A stretch of DNA of 35,808 nt, taken from contig NZ_JFAQ01000074.1 in NCBI RefSeq assembly GCF_001304695.1, positions 1-35,808 on the forward strand. Direction: 5' to 3'. This DNA comes from Xanthomonas axonopodis. GTDB taxonomy: Bacteria; Pseudomonadota; Gammaproteobacteria; Xanthomonadales; Xanthomonadaceae. Under the pieces are notes generated by a model. The model did no database searches, was not told the origin of the DNA, and worked only from the letters and a program-made list of their open reading frames with translations. Made by a program: the position numbers and the translations under genes. Below, in pieces: positions 8,708 through 17,162 of this stretch. How positions within the stretch are numbered: position 1 is the first letter of the stretch; each line of letters starts with the position of its first letter.

Positions 8708-8998
8708 TCAGGCCTGAAAATCGAGAGTGGGGGACAACCGATAGGCGGCGCGCAATTCGTCAAGACCGGACGCCTCGCCCACCACCGCGCCGCTGCCGGC
8801 GTGGCGCAGCCGGGCAGCCAGTTCGGCCAGCATCGCCACGCCAGCACTGTCCAGGCGTTGTACACCCGACAGGTCCAGCGTGCGCGCGCCATCCAGCTGG
8901 GCGATCGCCTGCGGCCAGGCCGCGGTGACCGCCGCACGGTCGAGCACGCCGGTGATGACCAGCGTCTCGCCCGTGCGTTGCACGGTATTAGTTGCCAT
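8708..8998 (-). CDS. mlaB: MlaB STAS-domain subunit
   Basis: A 96-residue STAS domain with the family core LDLSGVQRLDSAGVAMLAEL. MlaB binds MlaF on the cytoplasmic side of the inner-membrane MlaFEDB complex and is needed for its assembly and ATPase activity. The start ATG 8998 overlaps the end of mlaC by 11 bases, which suggests translational coupling; an in-frame ATG five codons upstream (9013) is possible. Confidence 0.9.
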   Translation of the reverse strand: MATNTVQRTGETLVITGVLDRAAVTAAWPQAIAQLDGARTLDLSGVQRLDSAGVAMLAELAARLRHAGSGAVVGEASGLDELRAAYRLSPTLDFQA

Positions 8999-9650
8999 TG
9001 GCCGGTGCCGCACCGACCTGCAGGTTGCCGCTACGCAGCTCGGCGGCTACCTTGGCAATGCCCTTCTCGCGCAGCGGCCCGTCGAACTGAGTCTTGAAGG
9101 TCTGCACGTAGGAAATGCCTTCGATCATCACGTCGAAGATCTTCCACTGGCCGCCGGTATTGCGCATGAGGTAATCGACCGGGGTCGGGTCGTTGCCGGC
9201 ACGCAGCAGGTCGGTAGACACCTTGACCCCGCGGTTGCCCGGCAGCGCGCTTTCGGACTTGGCGCGGAAGGTCGGCTTGCCTTCGAAATTCAACAGCGCC
9301 GTGCCATAACGCTGCATCAGGTTGTCGGCCAGCGCATCGGCAAACAGCTTGACGTCGGCATCGGAGGCGCCACGGCCATGCACGCCCAGCACCAGACGGG
9401 CCGAGTAATCGCGGTCGAAGGCCTTGTTCAATTCGCCATTGATGAACTGACGCAGCGCCGCCGGATTGCTGCGGAACTCGGCGCGGCGCTGGTCCAGCGT
9501 GCTCAGGATGCGGGTGCTGCTGTCGATGACGGTCTTGGTCGCCGCGCCCTGCGCAGGCGCGCTGGCAGCGGCCGGCTGCGCCAGCACGGTTGCCGGTGCA
9601 CACACCAGCAGGGTCGAGGCCAGGACGGCAGAAAGCACAGTGGTCTTCAT
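8988..9650 (-). CDS. mlaC: MlaC periplasmic phospholipid shuttle
   Basis: A 220-residue protein with a Sec signal peptide (cleavage near VLA-QPAAA, residue 24) and an MlaC/Ttg2D domain: DQRRAEFRSNPAALRQFIN, FDRDYSARLVLG, and the C-terminal WKIFDVMIEGISYVQTFKTQF. MlaC carries one phospholipid between MlaA and the MlaFEDB complex. Its ATG 9650 overlaps the mlaD stop as ATGA. Confidence 0.95.
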   Translation of the reverse strand: MKTTVLSAVLASTLLVCAPATVLAQPAAASAPAQGAATKTVIDSSTRILSTLDQRRAEFRSNPAALRQFINGELNKAFDRDYSARLVLGVHGRGASDADVKLFADALADNLMQRYGTALLNFEGKPTFRAKSESALPGNRGVKVSTDLLRAGNDPTPVDYLMRNTGGQWKIFDVMIEGISYVQTFKTQFDGPLREKGIAKVAAELRSGNLQVGAAPANGN

Positions 9651-10192
9651 TGATGTGGTTCCGTAGAGGGAGGAGCGGTTTGGGCAGGCGCAGGCGCCTG
9701 GCCGTTGGCGGCGGCCGGGGCATTGCTGCCGCTACCGCCACCACTGAACATGTATTTGCCGACCAGCTGCAGCAGATCCACCGCCGGCTGGGTGAAGCCT
9801 ATTTCGTCGCCCGGCTTGAGGGTGTCCGGGTCGCCGCCCGGCTGCAGCCCGATATAACTCTCACCGAGCAAGCCGCTGGTGAAGATGCCGGCCGAAGTGT
9901 CGGCAGGCAGGTCCTTGTATTTGGTATCCAGCGACAAGGTCACGATCGAATCGAACTTGGTCGGATCCAGGCTGATGTCGGCCACCTTGCCGATGGTCAC
10001 GCCACCGATCTTCACCGGCGCCTGCGCGCGCAGCTGGCCGATCTGGCTGAAGCGGGCGGTCAGCGTGTACTGGCTGGAGCCAAAACCCCAACGCTGGTTG
10101 GTCGAGGCCACCGCCAGCACTAGCAGCGAGGCCAGGGTCAGCAGCAAAAAGGCGCCGACGGCGAATTCGAGTCGTGGTCCACGCATGGCCAT
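9647..10192 (-). CDS. mlaD: MlaD, MCE-domain subunit
   Basis: A 181-residue protein with one N-terminal membrane helix (about residues 9-27, AVGAFLLLTLASLLVLAVAS) and an MCE domain (YTLTARFSQIGQLRAQAPVKIGGVTIGKV, then TSGLLGESYIGLQPGG). MlaD forms the periplasmic hexameric ring on MlaE. The C-terminus is Pro/Ala/Gly-rich. I chose ATG 10192; a TTG at 10207 that overlaps the mlaE stop, and an ATG at 10186, are alternatives. Confidence 0.95.
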   Translation of the reverse strand: MAMRGPRLEFAVGAFLLLTLASLLVLAVASTNQRWGFGSSQYTLTARFSQIGQLRAQAPVKIGGVTIGKVADISLDPTKFDSIVTLSLDTKYKDLPADTSAGIFTSGLLGESYIGLQPGGDPDTLKPGDEIGFTQPAVDLLQLVGKYMFSGGGSGSNAPAAANGQAPAPAQTAPPSTEPHQ

Positions 10193-10203
10193 AGTTATTC
10201 CAC

Positions 10204-10953
10204 TCAACTAAACAACATTGCAGAAAGGACGAAGTTGAACATCAGCACCAGCAACGAGGCATTCACCACCGCGCGGGTGGTGGCGACCGAGGTGCCTTCG
10301 ATGGTCGGTTCGGCATGGAAGCCCACGTAGGCGGCAACCAGTGCGGCGGTGCCGCCGAAGATCGCCGACTTGAGCATCGCCACGCCGAAATCGTCCCAGA
10401 CGTCCACGCTATTGCTCAGCCCGGACCAGAATGTGCCGTTGTCGATCCCCAGCACATGCACCGCTTCGAAATAGCCACCGGTAATGGCCAGCGAGCAGAA
10501 CACGCCGGTGAGCAAAGGCACCGTCAGCACCGCCGCCCAGAAGCGCGGCGCCACGGCCTTGGCCACCGGGTCGATGGCCATCAACTCCAGCGCCTTGATC
10601 TGGTCGGTGGCACGCATCAAGCCGAGCTCGGCCGCGATCGAGCTGCCGGCGCGGCCGATGAACAACAGCGCGGTCAGCACCGGTGCCAGCTCGCGGTACA
10701 GCGACAGGCCCAACAGCGTGGACAACGCATCGGACGCACCGTAGGTGGTGAGCGTGCGATAGCCCTGCAAGGTCAGCACCAGGCCGACGAAGGCGCCGCC
10801 CACCGCGATGATCGGCAGCGAGCGCGCGCCGACCTTGTAGATCTCGCGGACCAGTTCGGCAATGAAGTCGCGCGTGGGCAACGAGCCACGCAGTACCGTC
10901 AGCGAAAACAGGCCGGCGCGGCCGAAGGCGCGAATGGAATCGGCGAAGGCCAT
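10204..10953 (-). CDS. mlaE: MlaE permease subunit
   Basis: A 249-residue membrane protein of the MlaE/Ttg2B family, with ELAPVLTALLFIGRAGSSIAAELG (about 88-110), the coupling region MRATDQIKALELMAIDP, and the five to six helices expected. It is the transmembrane channel of the phospholipid transporter. The ATG at 10953 shares its last base region with the mlaF stop (TGATG), so expression is coupled. Confidence 0.95.
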   Translation of the reverse strand: MAFADSIRAFGRAGLFSLTVLRGSLPTRDFIAELVREIYKVGARSLPIIAVGGAFVGLVLTLQGYRTLTTYGASDALSTLLGLSLYRELAPVLTALLFIGRAGSSIAAELGLMRATDQIKALELMAIDPVAKAVAPRFWAAVLTVPLLTGVFCSLAITGGYFEAVHVLGIDNGTFWSGLSNSVDVWDDFGVAMLKSAIFGGTAALVAAYVGFHAEPTIEGTSVATTRAVVNASLLVLMFNFVLSAMLFS

Positions 10954-11747
10954 CAGGCAGCACTCCGGTCGCGGCGCGGGGCGGCATCGAAGGCGATGGG
11001 GCCATCCGGCTGGCCATGCAGGAACTGCTGCACCAGCGGGTCGGTGCTGTCTTGCAGCTGCACAGGCGTGCCGGCGAACACGATGCCGCCATTGGCGATC
11101 ACCACCGCCTGGTCGCAGATCGGCAGCGTCTCGTGCACATGATGGCTGACGATGATGCTGGTCAGGCCCAGGCTGTCGTTGAGGCGCTGGATCAGGCTCA
11201 TGATCACGCCCGAGGCGATCGGGTCCAGCCCGGTCAGCGGCTCATCGTAGATCATCAGCGGCGGGTCCAGCGCCAGCGCACGTGCCAGTGCCACGCGCCG
11301 CGCCATGCCGCCGGACAACTCGCGCGGCCACGCATCGGCGGCGGCCAGCAGGCCGACTGCATGCAACTTCATCTGGACCAGGCGCTGAAGCACCGCCGCC
11401 GGCAAACGCGTGTGGGTGCGCAGCGGCAGCGCGACGTTTTCGGCCACGCTGAGGTCGGTGAGCAGGCCATTGCCCTGCAACAGCACACCGACGTTGCGCC
11501 GCATCTCCAGCAGCGCGCGGCTGCCGGTGGGAATCGCATTGCCGAACAACGTCACCGTGCCGGCGACCGGGCGCAGCTCGCCGGTCAGTGCGGCGAGCAT
11601 GATGGATTTGCCACTACCAGACGGACCGAGCACGGCCGTGATGCTGCCCTGCGGCACCGTCAGCGACACGTCGCGCAGGATCGTGCGCCCGCCGCGATCG
11701 ATGCGCACACCCGACAACTGCACCAGATTGGGTTCGGAAGACGCCAT
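10953..11747 (-). CDS. mlaF: MlaF ATPase subunit
   Basis: A 264-residue ABC ATPase: Walker A GPSGSGKS at 41-48, the Q-loop region LLQGNGLLTDLS, signature LSGGMARRVALARA from 144, Walker B LMIYDEP ending at 170, and H-loop IIVSHHV. The C-terminal tail ends in a DAAPRRDRSAA stretch; in the family the tail contacts MlaB. First gene of the operon; start ATG 11747 gives the normal N-terminus. Confidence 0.95.
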   Translation of the reverse strand: MASSEPNLVQLSGVRIDRGGRTILRDVSLTVPQGSITAVLGPSGSGKSIMLAALTGELRPVAGTVTLFGNAIPTGSRALLEMRRNVGVLLQGNGLLTDLSVAENVALPLRTHTRLPAAVLQRLVQMKLHAVGLLAAADAWPRELSGGMARRVALARALALDPPLMIYDEPLTGLDPIASGVIMSLIQRLNDSLGLTSIIVSHHVHETLPICDQAVVIANGGIVFAGTPVQLQDSTDPLVQQFLHGQPDGPIAFDAAPRRDRSAA

Positions 11748-11932
11748 CGCAACCTTTAACGAAAACACAACGTAGGATTGATCCGCTCGGCTGAACTTAA
11801 CCGAACTGGCGCGTGCAGTATTGTCGCATCGCTCACTTCGGTGTTTGCCCGGCGCAGTGGGCCTGTACATTTGCCAGCAGGTATTGGATTGGTTGCGGTC
11901 GCGATGCCGCCACGGATCCAGTCGCCCCCGGC

Positions 11933-12036
11933 GTTGCCGCAACATATCCGGCACAATGCCGGTCGCGCGCTTCGGCCTGCACGAAATCCTCTACATGATC
12001 GCAAGCGCACTGATCGCCGAGGCCGCCGGGCTGGAC
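11933..12036 (+). pseudogene. Relic of recC with a large internal deletion
   Basis: Bases 11933-11957 match the region just upstream of the intact recC start (21296-21320) at 23 of 25 positions. The next 80 bases, 11957-12036, match recC 22645-22724 at about 66 of 80 positions with no gap, and encode VARFGLHEILYMIASALIAE where RecC has IARFGLHEILDLLASAPIAE. So the recC leader is joined directly to codon about 438 of recC. Outside these borders I see no recC similarity. The relic is about 18% diverged from the resident recC, so it is not a recent copy. It lies in the same orientation 9.4 kb before recC and marks the left edge of the accessory segment. Confidence 0.8.
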
Positions 12037-12105
12037 GCCATCAGAAGTGGAATCTCCTATTCCTCGCGTGCACGAGAATTGAGATCAAGAAAAGTTGAAT
12101 CGTAG

Positions 12106-12142
12106 AGGCACTCAAGAACTAATTAAAGGCACTCAAGAACTA
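12106..12142. repeat. 16-bp direct repeat, 21-bp period
   Basis: AGGCACTCAAGAACTA occurs at 12106-12121 and again at 12127-12142, separated by AATTA. It lies just beyond the recC relic and before the end of the efflux operon, and may be a footprint of a past insertion. Confidence 0.85.
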
Positions 12143-12185
12143 TCCGCAGCGCAATGAGGGTCCGAATGGCGGATTGAGGGCTACC

Positions 12186-13496
12186 TCATACCTCGCGCAG
12201 CGCGGTGGTGATCGGCAGCCGTGCCGCGCGCAGGGCGGGAAACAGGCCGCCGACCAACCCGATTCCCAGCGCCCACTTCAGCCCGCTCCACAGCAGCTCC
12301 GGCGAGACCTTGAACTGGAACACCACCTGGCTGAAGTTGCTGCTCAGTGTGGACACGCTGTAGCCGTTGAACACCACCCAGGCGATCGCGCCACCCAGCA
12401 CGCCGCCGAGTAGCGCCAACAGCATGGTCTCCAGCATCACCGCCATCACCACCGGCGCACTGCGGAAGCCAAGCGCGCGCATCGTGGCAATCTCCCGTGC
12501 ACGCGTGGCCACTGCCGCGTACATGGTGTTGAGTGCGCCGAACACCGCACCGACCGCCATGATCGCGCCGATCACCGTGCCGAGGATGCCGATCAGCTTG
12601 CTCAGCCCGCCGCCCTGCTTGCCGTAGTAGCTGCGCGTGGTGTCGACGTCGAGCTTGAGCCGTGGGTCGGCGGCCATCGCGGCCTTGAACCGGTCGAAGC
12701 CGGCCTTGCCCTCGGTGCGCGCGCTGATCGACTGCCAGGCGCTGCGCTGGTAGGTGCTGGCCAGGGTTTGCGCATCGGTCCACAGCTCCGAATCGTGTGC
12801 ATCGCCGGAGGCGAACACGCCGACCACGGTCCAGGTCTGGTTGCCCAGGCTCAACGTCCTGCCGACATCCAGCCCGCGGAACTGGTTCTGCGCGCCCTTG
12901 CCGACCACGATCTCGCGCAGGCCGGTGCCGAAGCGCCGACCATCGACGATCTTGACCTTGTCATGCACGGCCCAGCCCTGCTCGCCGACGCCGCGGAACT
13001 GCGCGTTCACGTCGGTGCCGTCGGACTTGGAGACCAGGTTGACCACCTGCGACAGCTCCGGCGAGATCATCGCGCGACCCTGCGCGTCCTTGGCGATGCC
13101 GGGCAGCGCGCCGATCAGCGGCACCAGGTCGCGGGTGATCACAGAGTTGGTCTCCGCCTGCGAACCGCCACGCAGCACGATCGCCGTGGTGTCGTCGCCG
13201 GTGCTGTTGAGCGTGGCCTCAAAACCGCGTCCCATCGCCAACATCGCCACCAGCACGCCGACCACGCCGGCGATGCCGACCACGATCACCGAACTCGCGC
13301 CCCAGCGCTGCGGAAGGCTGGCGATGCCGATACGCGCGGCGGCCAGTGATAGCCGGCCGCTGCGGGTCAGCAGCAGCCACAGCGTCAGCGCCACAGCCGC
13401 CGCCAGCACGCCGATCCATGGCAGCGCGATCCATACGCCCAGGCCCACCGCCAGCAGCAGGATCGACAGCGCGTTGCCCAACCAATGCTTCTTCAT
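12186..13496 (-). CDS. FtsX/MacB-like ABC permease 2
   Basis: A 436-residue permease: an N-terminal pair of membrane helices (about residues 10-45), one helix before a large periplasmic domain (about 100-310), then three C-terminal helices (LIGILGTVIGAIMAVGAVFGALNTMYAAV, VVMAVMLETMLLALLGGVLGG, LKWALGIGLVGGLFPALRAARL). The order and the ending RAARLPITTALREV are typical of MacB/FtsX permeases, which move substrate by mechanotransmission rather than through a pore. It lies 12 bases after the first permease and closes the operon. Confidence 0.9.
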   Translation of the reverse strand: MKKHWLGNALSILLLAVGLGVWIALPWIGVLAAAVALTLWLLLTRSGRLSLAAARIGIASLPQRWGASSVIVVGIAGVVGVLVAMLAMGRGFEATLNSTGDDTTAIVLRGGSQAETNSVITRDLVPLIGALPGIAKDAQGRAMISPELSQVVNLVSKSDGTDVNAQFRGVGEQGWAVHDKVKIVDGRRFGTGLREIVVGKGAQNQFRGLDVGRTLSLGNQTWTVVGVFASGDAHDSELWTDAQTLASTYQRSAWQSISARTEGKAGFDRFKAAMAADPRLKLDVDTTRSYYGKQGGGLSKLIGILGTVIGAIMAVGAVFGALNTMYAAVATRAREIATMRALGFRSAPVVMAVMLETMLLALLGGVLGGAIAWVVFNGYSVSTLSSNFSQVVFQFKVSPELLWSGLKWALGIGLVGGLFPALRAARLPITTALREV

Positions 13497-13508
13497 GTCG
13501 ATCTCCTC

Positions 13509-14666
13509 TCAGCGCCCAGCCAGGGCATCGACGATCTTCAGACGCTTCGCGCGCAGCGCCGGCAGCACGCCGAACACCACGCCGATCACCACGATCAGTC
13601 CGGCACCGACCAGCCAGGTTTGCAGTGGCACGTTCGGAGGCAGCATGCCCCTCGCCTTGGACGCCAGCCCCGGCAGGATCAGCGCCGCAAGACCCAGTCC
13701 GATCGCACCACCGAGCCCGATCAGCAGCACCGATTCGATCATCACCAGGGTCAGCATCGTGCCGTCCTTGAAGCCAAGCGTCTTCAGCGTTGCCAGTTCC
13801 GGGATGCGCTCGCGTACCGCCTGGGCCATGGTGTTGCCGGTCAGCAGCAGCAGTGTGAAAAACACCGCGCCCATGATCGAGGTGACGATCATGCCGATGT
13901 CGGCGAACTGCTTGACGAAGGCCTGCTGGAACGCCGACTCGGTCTGGCTCTTGGTCTCGTGATCGGAGTTGGCCGAGATCGCATCGATCGCTTGCACCAC
14001 GCGCGAGGCATGGTCGGGGTTGTCCAGCGTCACCGTGTACCAACTGACCCGGTTCTTGATGTAGTCGTTGGATTCGTCGAAGTACTTCCAGTTCATGATC
14101 AGCTGGCGTTCCTCGTTGGCGGCCAGCGTGCGGTCCTTGGAGCGAAAGATGCCGACCAGTTGCAGCGGCCAAGCGTTGCTGCCGCCGCGGGGGAAGAGCG
14201 TCGCCTGCAGTGGGATGGTGTCGTCGAGTTTCCAGCCGAACTCTTTGGCCAGCGATTCGCCGACGATCGCGCCGGTGCGCGTAGCATGGAACGCCTTCAG
14301 CTGTTCCGGAGGAATCTGCAGTTCACGGTAAACGTCGAAGTAGTTCGGCGCCACCGAGGAGTTGGCGAAGAAGTTCTTCGGATCCTTATAGATGCCCCCG
14401 AACCACATCGCCGAAGTCACATCGCGTACCCCGGCCACCTCGCGGATCTGCGTGCCCAGGCGGATCGGCAGCGACTGGGTGATCGACAGGCGCGAGGTCA
14501 CCACCAGGCGGTTGACGCCTTCGATGCTGCCGCCGGAATTGAACGCCACGCGCACCGAATCGAGCATGCCGAACAGCAGGAATGCAGCGACCACCGACAG
14601 CAGGGTCAGCATCGTCCGCGTCTTGCTGCGGAACAACTGCGCCCATACGAGCGAGAAGTATTTCAT
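13509..14666 (-). CDS. FtsX/MacB-like ABC permease 1
   Basis: A 385-residue permease with an N-terminal helix (SKTRTMLTLLSVVAAFLLFG, about 14-35), a periplasmic domain (about 45-265), and three C-terminal helices with ERIPELATLKTLGFKDGTML, the cytoplasmic segment typical of FtsX proteins (compare REIATMRALGF in permease 2). The ending LPALRAKRLKIVDALAGR is also typical. Having two separate FtsX-type permeases rather than two copies of one MacB fits the DevBCA/YknWXYZ-like type of exporter. Gap of 12 bases to the ATPase gene. Confidence 0.9.
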   Translation of the reverse strand: MKYFSLVWAQLFRSKTRTMLTLLSVVAAFLLFGMLDSVRVAFNSGGSIEGVNRLVVTSRLSITQSLPIRLGTQIREVAGVRDVTSAMWFGGIYKDPKNFFANSSVAPNYFDVYRELQIPPEQLKAFHATRTGAIVGESLAKEFGWKLDDTIPLQATLFPRGGSNAWPLQLVGIFRSKDRTLAANEERQLIMNWKYFDESNDYIKNRVSWYTVTLDNPDHASRVVQAIDAISANSDHETKSQTESAFQQAFVKQFADIGMIVTSIMGAVFFTLLLLTGNTMAQAVRERIPELATLKTLGFKDGTMLTLVMIESVLLIGLGGAIGLGLAALILPGLASKARGMLPPNVPLQTWLVGAGLIVVIGVVFGVLPALRAKRLKIVDALAGR

Positions 14667-14678
14667 CGTCGTCTCCGG

Positions 14679-15368
14679 TCAGTAGGCGACCAACGCGTCG
14701 GCCAGCTCGCCCTTGTCCAGATGCACGGTATGCGAGGCGTACTCGGCAGCCTTGGGATCGTGGGTGACCATGATGATGGTCTTGCCGTGCTCGCGGTTGA
14801 GCTGCTGCAGCAGCTTGAGGATCTCCTCGGCGTTGTGGCGGTCGAGGTCGCCGGTGGGCTCGTCGCAGATCAGGAACGTGGGGTCGGAGACGATGGCCCG
14901 CGCGATCGCCACGCGCTGCTGCTGGCCGCCGGACAATTCGCTGGGCTTGTGGCTGCGGCGCTCATCGAGGCCGACCAGCGTCAGCGCGATTTCGGCATGG
15001 CGCCTGCGCTGCGCCGCGCCGAGGTTGGTCAGCAGCAATGGCAGCTCGACGTTCTTCTGCGCATTGAGCATCGGCATCAGATTGTAGAACTGGAACACGA
15101 AGCCGACGTGATGGCTGCGCCAGGTGGCCAGCTGACCGCCGCTCATGCGGTCGATGCGCTCGCCTTCGATCTCGATCTCGCCGCCGGACGGCGTGTCGAG
15201 TCCACCGATCAGGTTCAGCAGTGTAGTCTTGCCCGAACCGGATGGGCCCATCAGCGCGACGAAGTCGCCGCGCTCGATCTCCAGATCGATGCCATGCAGT
15301 ACCTGCACCTTCTCGGGGCCGCGCTGGTAGGTCTTGGTGACGTTGCGGAGGGTAACGAGGGCGGTCAT
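14679..15368 (-). CDS. MacB/LolD-type ABC ATPase
   Basis: A 229-residue ATPase: Walker A GPSGSGKTT at 41-49, LSGGQQQRVAIARA signature, Walker B FLICDEPTGDLD, H-loop MVTHDP. It lacks a fused permease. With the two FtsX-like permeases and the adaptor it would form a tripartite efflux system in the inner membrane that joins a TolC-like outer-membrane channel encoded elsewhere. AGAGGA lies nine bases before ATG 15368. Confidence 0.95.
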   Translation of the reverse strand: MTALVTLRNVTKTYQRGPEKVQVLHGIDLEIERGDFVALMGPSGSGKTTLLNLIGGLDTPSGGEIEIEGERIDRMSGGQLATWRSHHVGFVFQFYNLMPMLNAQKNVELPLLLTNLGAAQRRRHAEIALTLVGLDERRSHKPSELSGGQQQRVAIARAIVSDPTFLICDEPTGDLDRHNAEEILKLLQQLNREHGKTIIMVTHDPKAAEYASHTVHLDKGELADALVAY

Positions 15369-15714
15369 TGCGTGGGATCCTCTGCGTTTCGATGCGGGGT
15401 GAACGAGATCAATGATGGGTGGGCTGGTATTGCGATGCGATCGGTGTCGCTATGTCTCCATGTCCTGCATGTCGCCACGCGTGCGGCGATCAACGTCGGC
15501 GACTCCACTGTCTTTGCAGGTTCAAGTGCAGCAGGTGTGGTTGTTGCTGTCACTTTGGATTTCCCCGGCTCCGGTACGAAGCGGCATTCCCCGGTCACCG
15601 CTGCAGACGGGGACTCGGTAGGGCGCTCGACAGCAACAACAGCAATGCCGCTCACGACCTAGAACCAATCCACGCAACATTCAAACGAAGACAACACTTG
15701 CGCGCGCGGCGCAC
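15369..15714. other. Long gap inside the efflux operon
   Basis: The 346 bases between adaptor and ATPase are unusual for an operon whose other gaps are 12 bases. A minus-strand frame from GTG 15655 to 15365 (96 residues, start SGIAVVAVERP) ends in an ATGA overlap with the ATPase start, which is suggestive; but it has no clear ribosome-binding site and its composition (Thr/Ala/Pro/Ser-rich, no motif) is not convincing. A lost small gene or an untranslated spacer are equally possible. Confidence 0.35.
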
Positions 15715-16968
15715 TCACTCCTGTGCGTCGCTGGACAATGTCACCGCATCGCCATCCTTCAACGCCTGCGGTGGCTCGACGACCACCGTGTCGCCTACGG
15801 ATACGCCCGATACCACCTGCTTGTCGCTGCCAATGTCGATGCCGGGCTTCACCTCGCGCAGCGCGACGTGGTTGTCGTTGCCGAGGACGAAGACGCGGCT
15901 GGTGCCGTCACGCTGCAGCAGTGACGCAGCCGGCACCCGCACGCCCTTCTGCTTGTTCTGCTGCTGCGCCGTGGCCTTTTCCAAGAAGCTCACCCGCACG
16001 CCCATGTCCGGCACGATGCGTGCGTCCTTGACGTTAAGCGCCACGCGCACCTTGACCGTGGCCTTGCCGCGGTCGGCAGCCGGGATGATCGCGATCACCT
16101 CGGCCGGGATGCGCCAGTCTGGATAGGCGTCGAGGATCACTTCGGCCGGCATCTTCGGCTGCACGCGGCCGATGTAGGCCTCGCCGACCTCCACTTCCAC
16201 TTCCAGCGAATCCATGTCGACGATGGTGCCGATGCCGGTGCGGGTGAAACCGCCGGTGGCCAGCGGCGAGACGATCTCGCCCGGCTGCGCGGCCTTGGCA
16301 GTGACCACACCGGCGAACGGCGCGCGCACCACGGTGAAGTCGACATGGATGTCTGACAGCGACAACTGGTGCGTGGCGACCGCGATATTGCGCTTGACCA
16401 CCTGCAGCTGCGCGCGCAGCGCATCGCGCTGCGACACCGCCTGATCGTACTGCGAACGCGATACCAACTGCTCGCCGACCAGCGAGTGTAGCCGCGTCGC
16501 ATCGGCTTCGGCCACGACCAGCTGCGCCTGCACGTTCTGCACCTGACTGCGCGCCGCCGCGAGCTGCGCGGCACCGACCTCGCGCTGCGCATTGGTCTCG
16601 ATCGGATCGAGCGTGGCCATCACCTGACCTGCCTCCACGCGCATGCCTTCCTCGATCATCACCTGCAGCACCTTGCCGGTGACCTGCGCCGACACCGTAG
16701 CCATGCGTCGCGCCACCACGTAGCCGCTGGCATCAAGGACCGACGACGACGCGTTGCCGGCGCTGATCGCCACCACCGGTGCGCCGCGCACCTGCAGCGG
16801 CTTCGCCCGGCCCAGCCACCACCACGCGGCGGCGGCGAGCAGCAGCAGCACGATAACGACGACGAGCGTGGCGATGGCGATCCCCCCTGCGCGCCCCGAG
16901 GGCGATTCGCGGGACGGGGCCTTGCGGTCGATGCGCAGTTCCTTCAGCAGATCGGCAGAGTTGTTCAT
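15715..16968 (-). CDS. Periplasmic adaptor subunit of a tripartite ABC efflux system (HlyD/MacA type)
   Basis: A 417-residue membrane-fusion protein: cytoplasmic N-terminus, one membrane helix (about residues 30-53), a biotinyl-lipoyl-like domain split by an alpha-hairpin (AQVTGKVLQVMIEEGMRVEAGQ, then AAQLAAARSQVQNVQAQLVV and QRDALRAQLQVVKRNI, then VRAPFAGVVTAKAAQPGEIV), and beta-barrel and membrane-proximal domains to the end. It would link the FtsX-like permeases to an outer-membrane channel. First gene of the four-gene operon; the promoter must lie in 16969-17100, back to back with the peptide-cluster promoter, which hints at shared or opposed control. Confidence 0.95.
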   Translation of the reverse strand: MNNSADLLKELRIDRKAPSRESPSGRAGGIAIATLVVVIVLLLLAAAAWWWLGRAKPLQVRGAPVVAISAGNASSSVLDASGYVVARRMATVSAQVTGKVLQVMIEEGMRVEAGQVMATLDPIETNAQREVGAAQLAAARSQVQNVQAQLVVAEADATRLHSLVGEQLVSRSQYDQAVSQRDALRAQLQVVKRNIAVATHQLSLSDIHVDFTVVRAPFAGVVTAKAAQPGEIVSPLATGGFTRTGIGTIVDMDSLEVEVEVGEAYIGRVQPKMPAEVILDAYPDWRIPAEVIAIIPAADRGKATVKVRVALNVKDARIVPDMGVRVSFLEKATAQQQNKQKGVRVPAASLLQRDGTSRVFVLGNDNHVALREVKPGIDIGSDKQVVSGVSVGDTVVVEPPQALKDGDAVTLSSDAQE

Positions 16969-17106
16969 TGAGGCCTGTTAACGTGATCGTTTCACGCTCT
17001 AGCAAGTCATTAAGTTGGACGCGAATCCTGGGACGCGACTCTACAGCATCATGATGCGTATCGTAGGGGCGGGGAGGGAGTGCAACGGGGCTAACATGGT
17101 ACGTGC

Positions 17107-17136
17107 TTGCTTTTAAAGGCGATCTATGGTTAGAAT
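17107..17136 (+). promoter_or_regulatory. Sigma-70-type promoter of the cupin/peptide cluster
   Basis: TTGCTT (17107-17112) and TAGAAT (17131-17136) are separated by 18 bases, 26 bases before ATG 17163. It matches the consensus at 4 of 6 and 5 of 6. The DNA becomes visibly AT-richer from here on. Confidence 0.6.
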
Positions 17137-17162
17137 GCAATGATATGCACAGGGAGCGTGAT

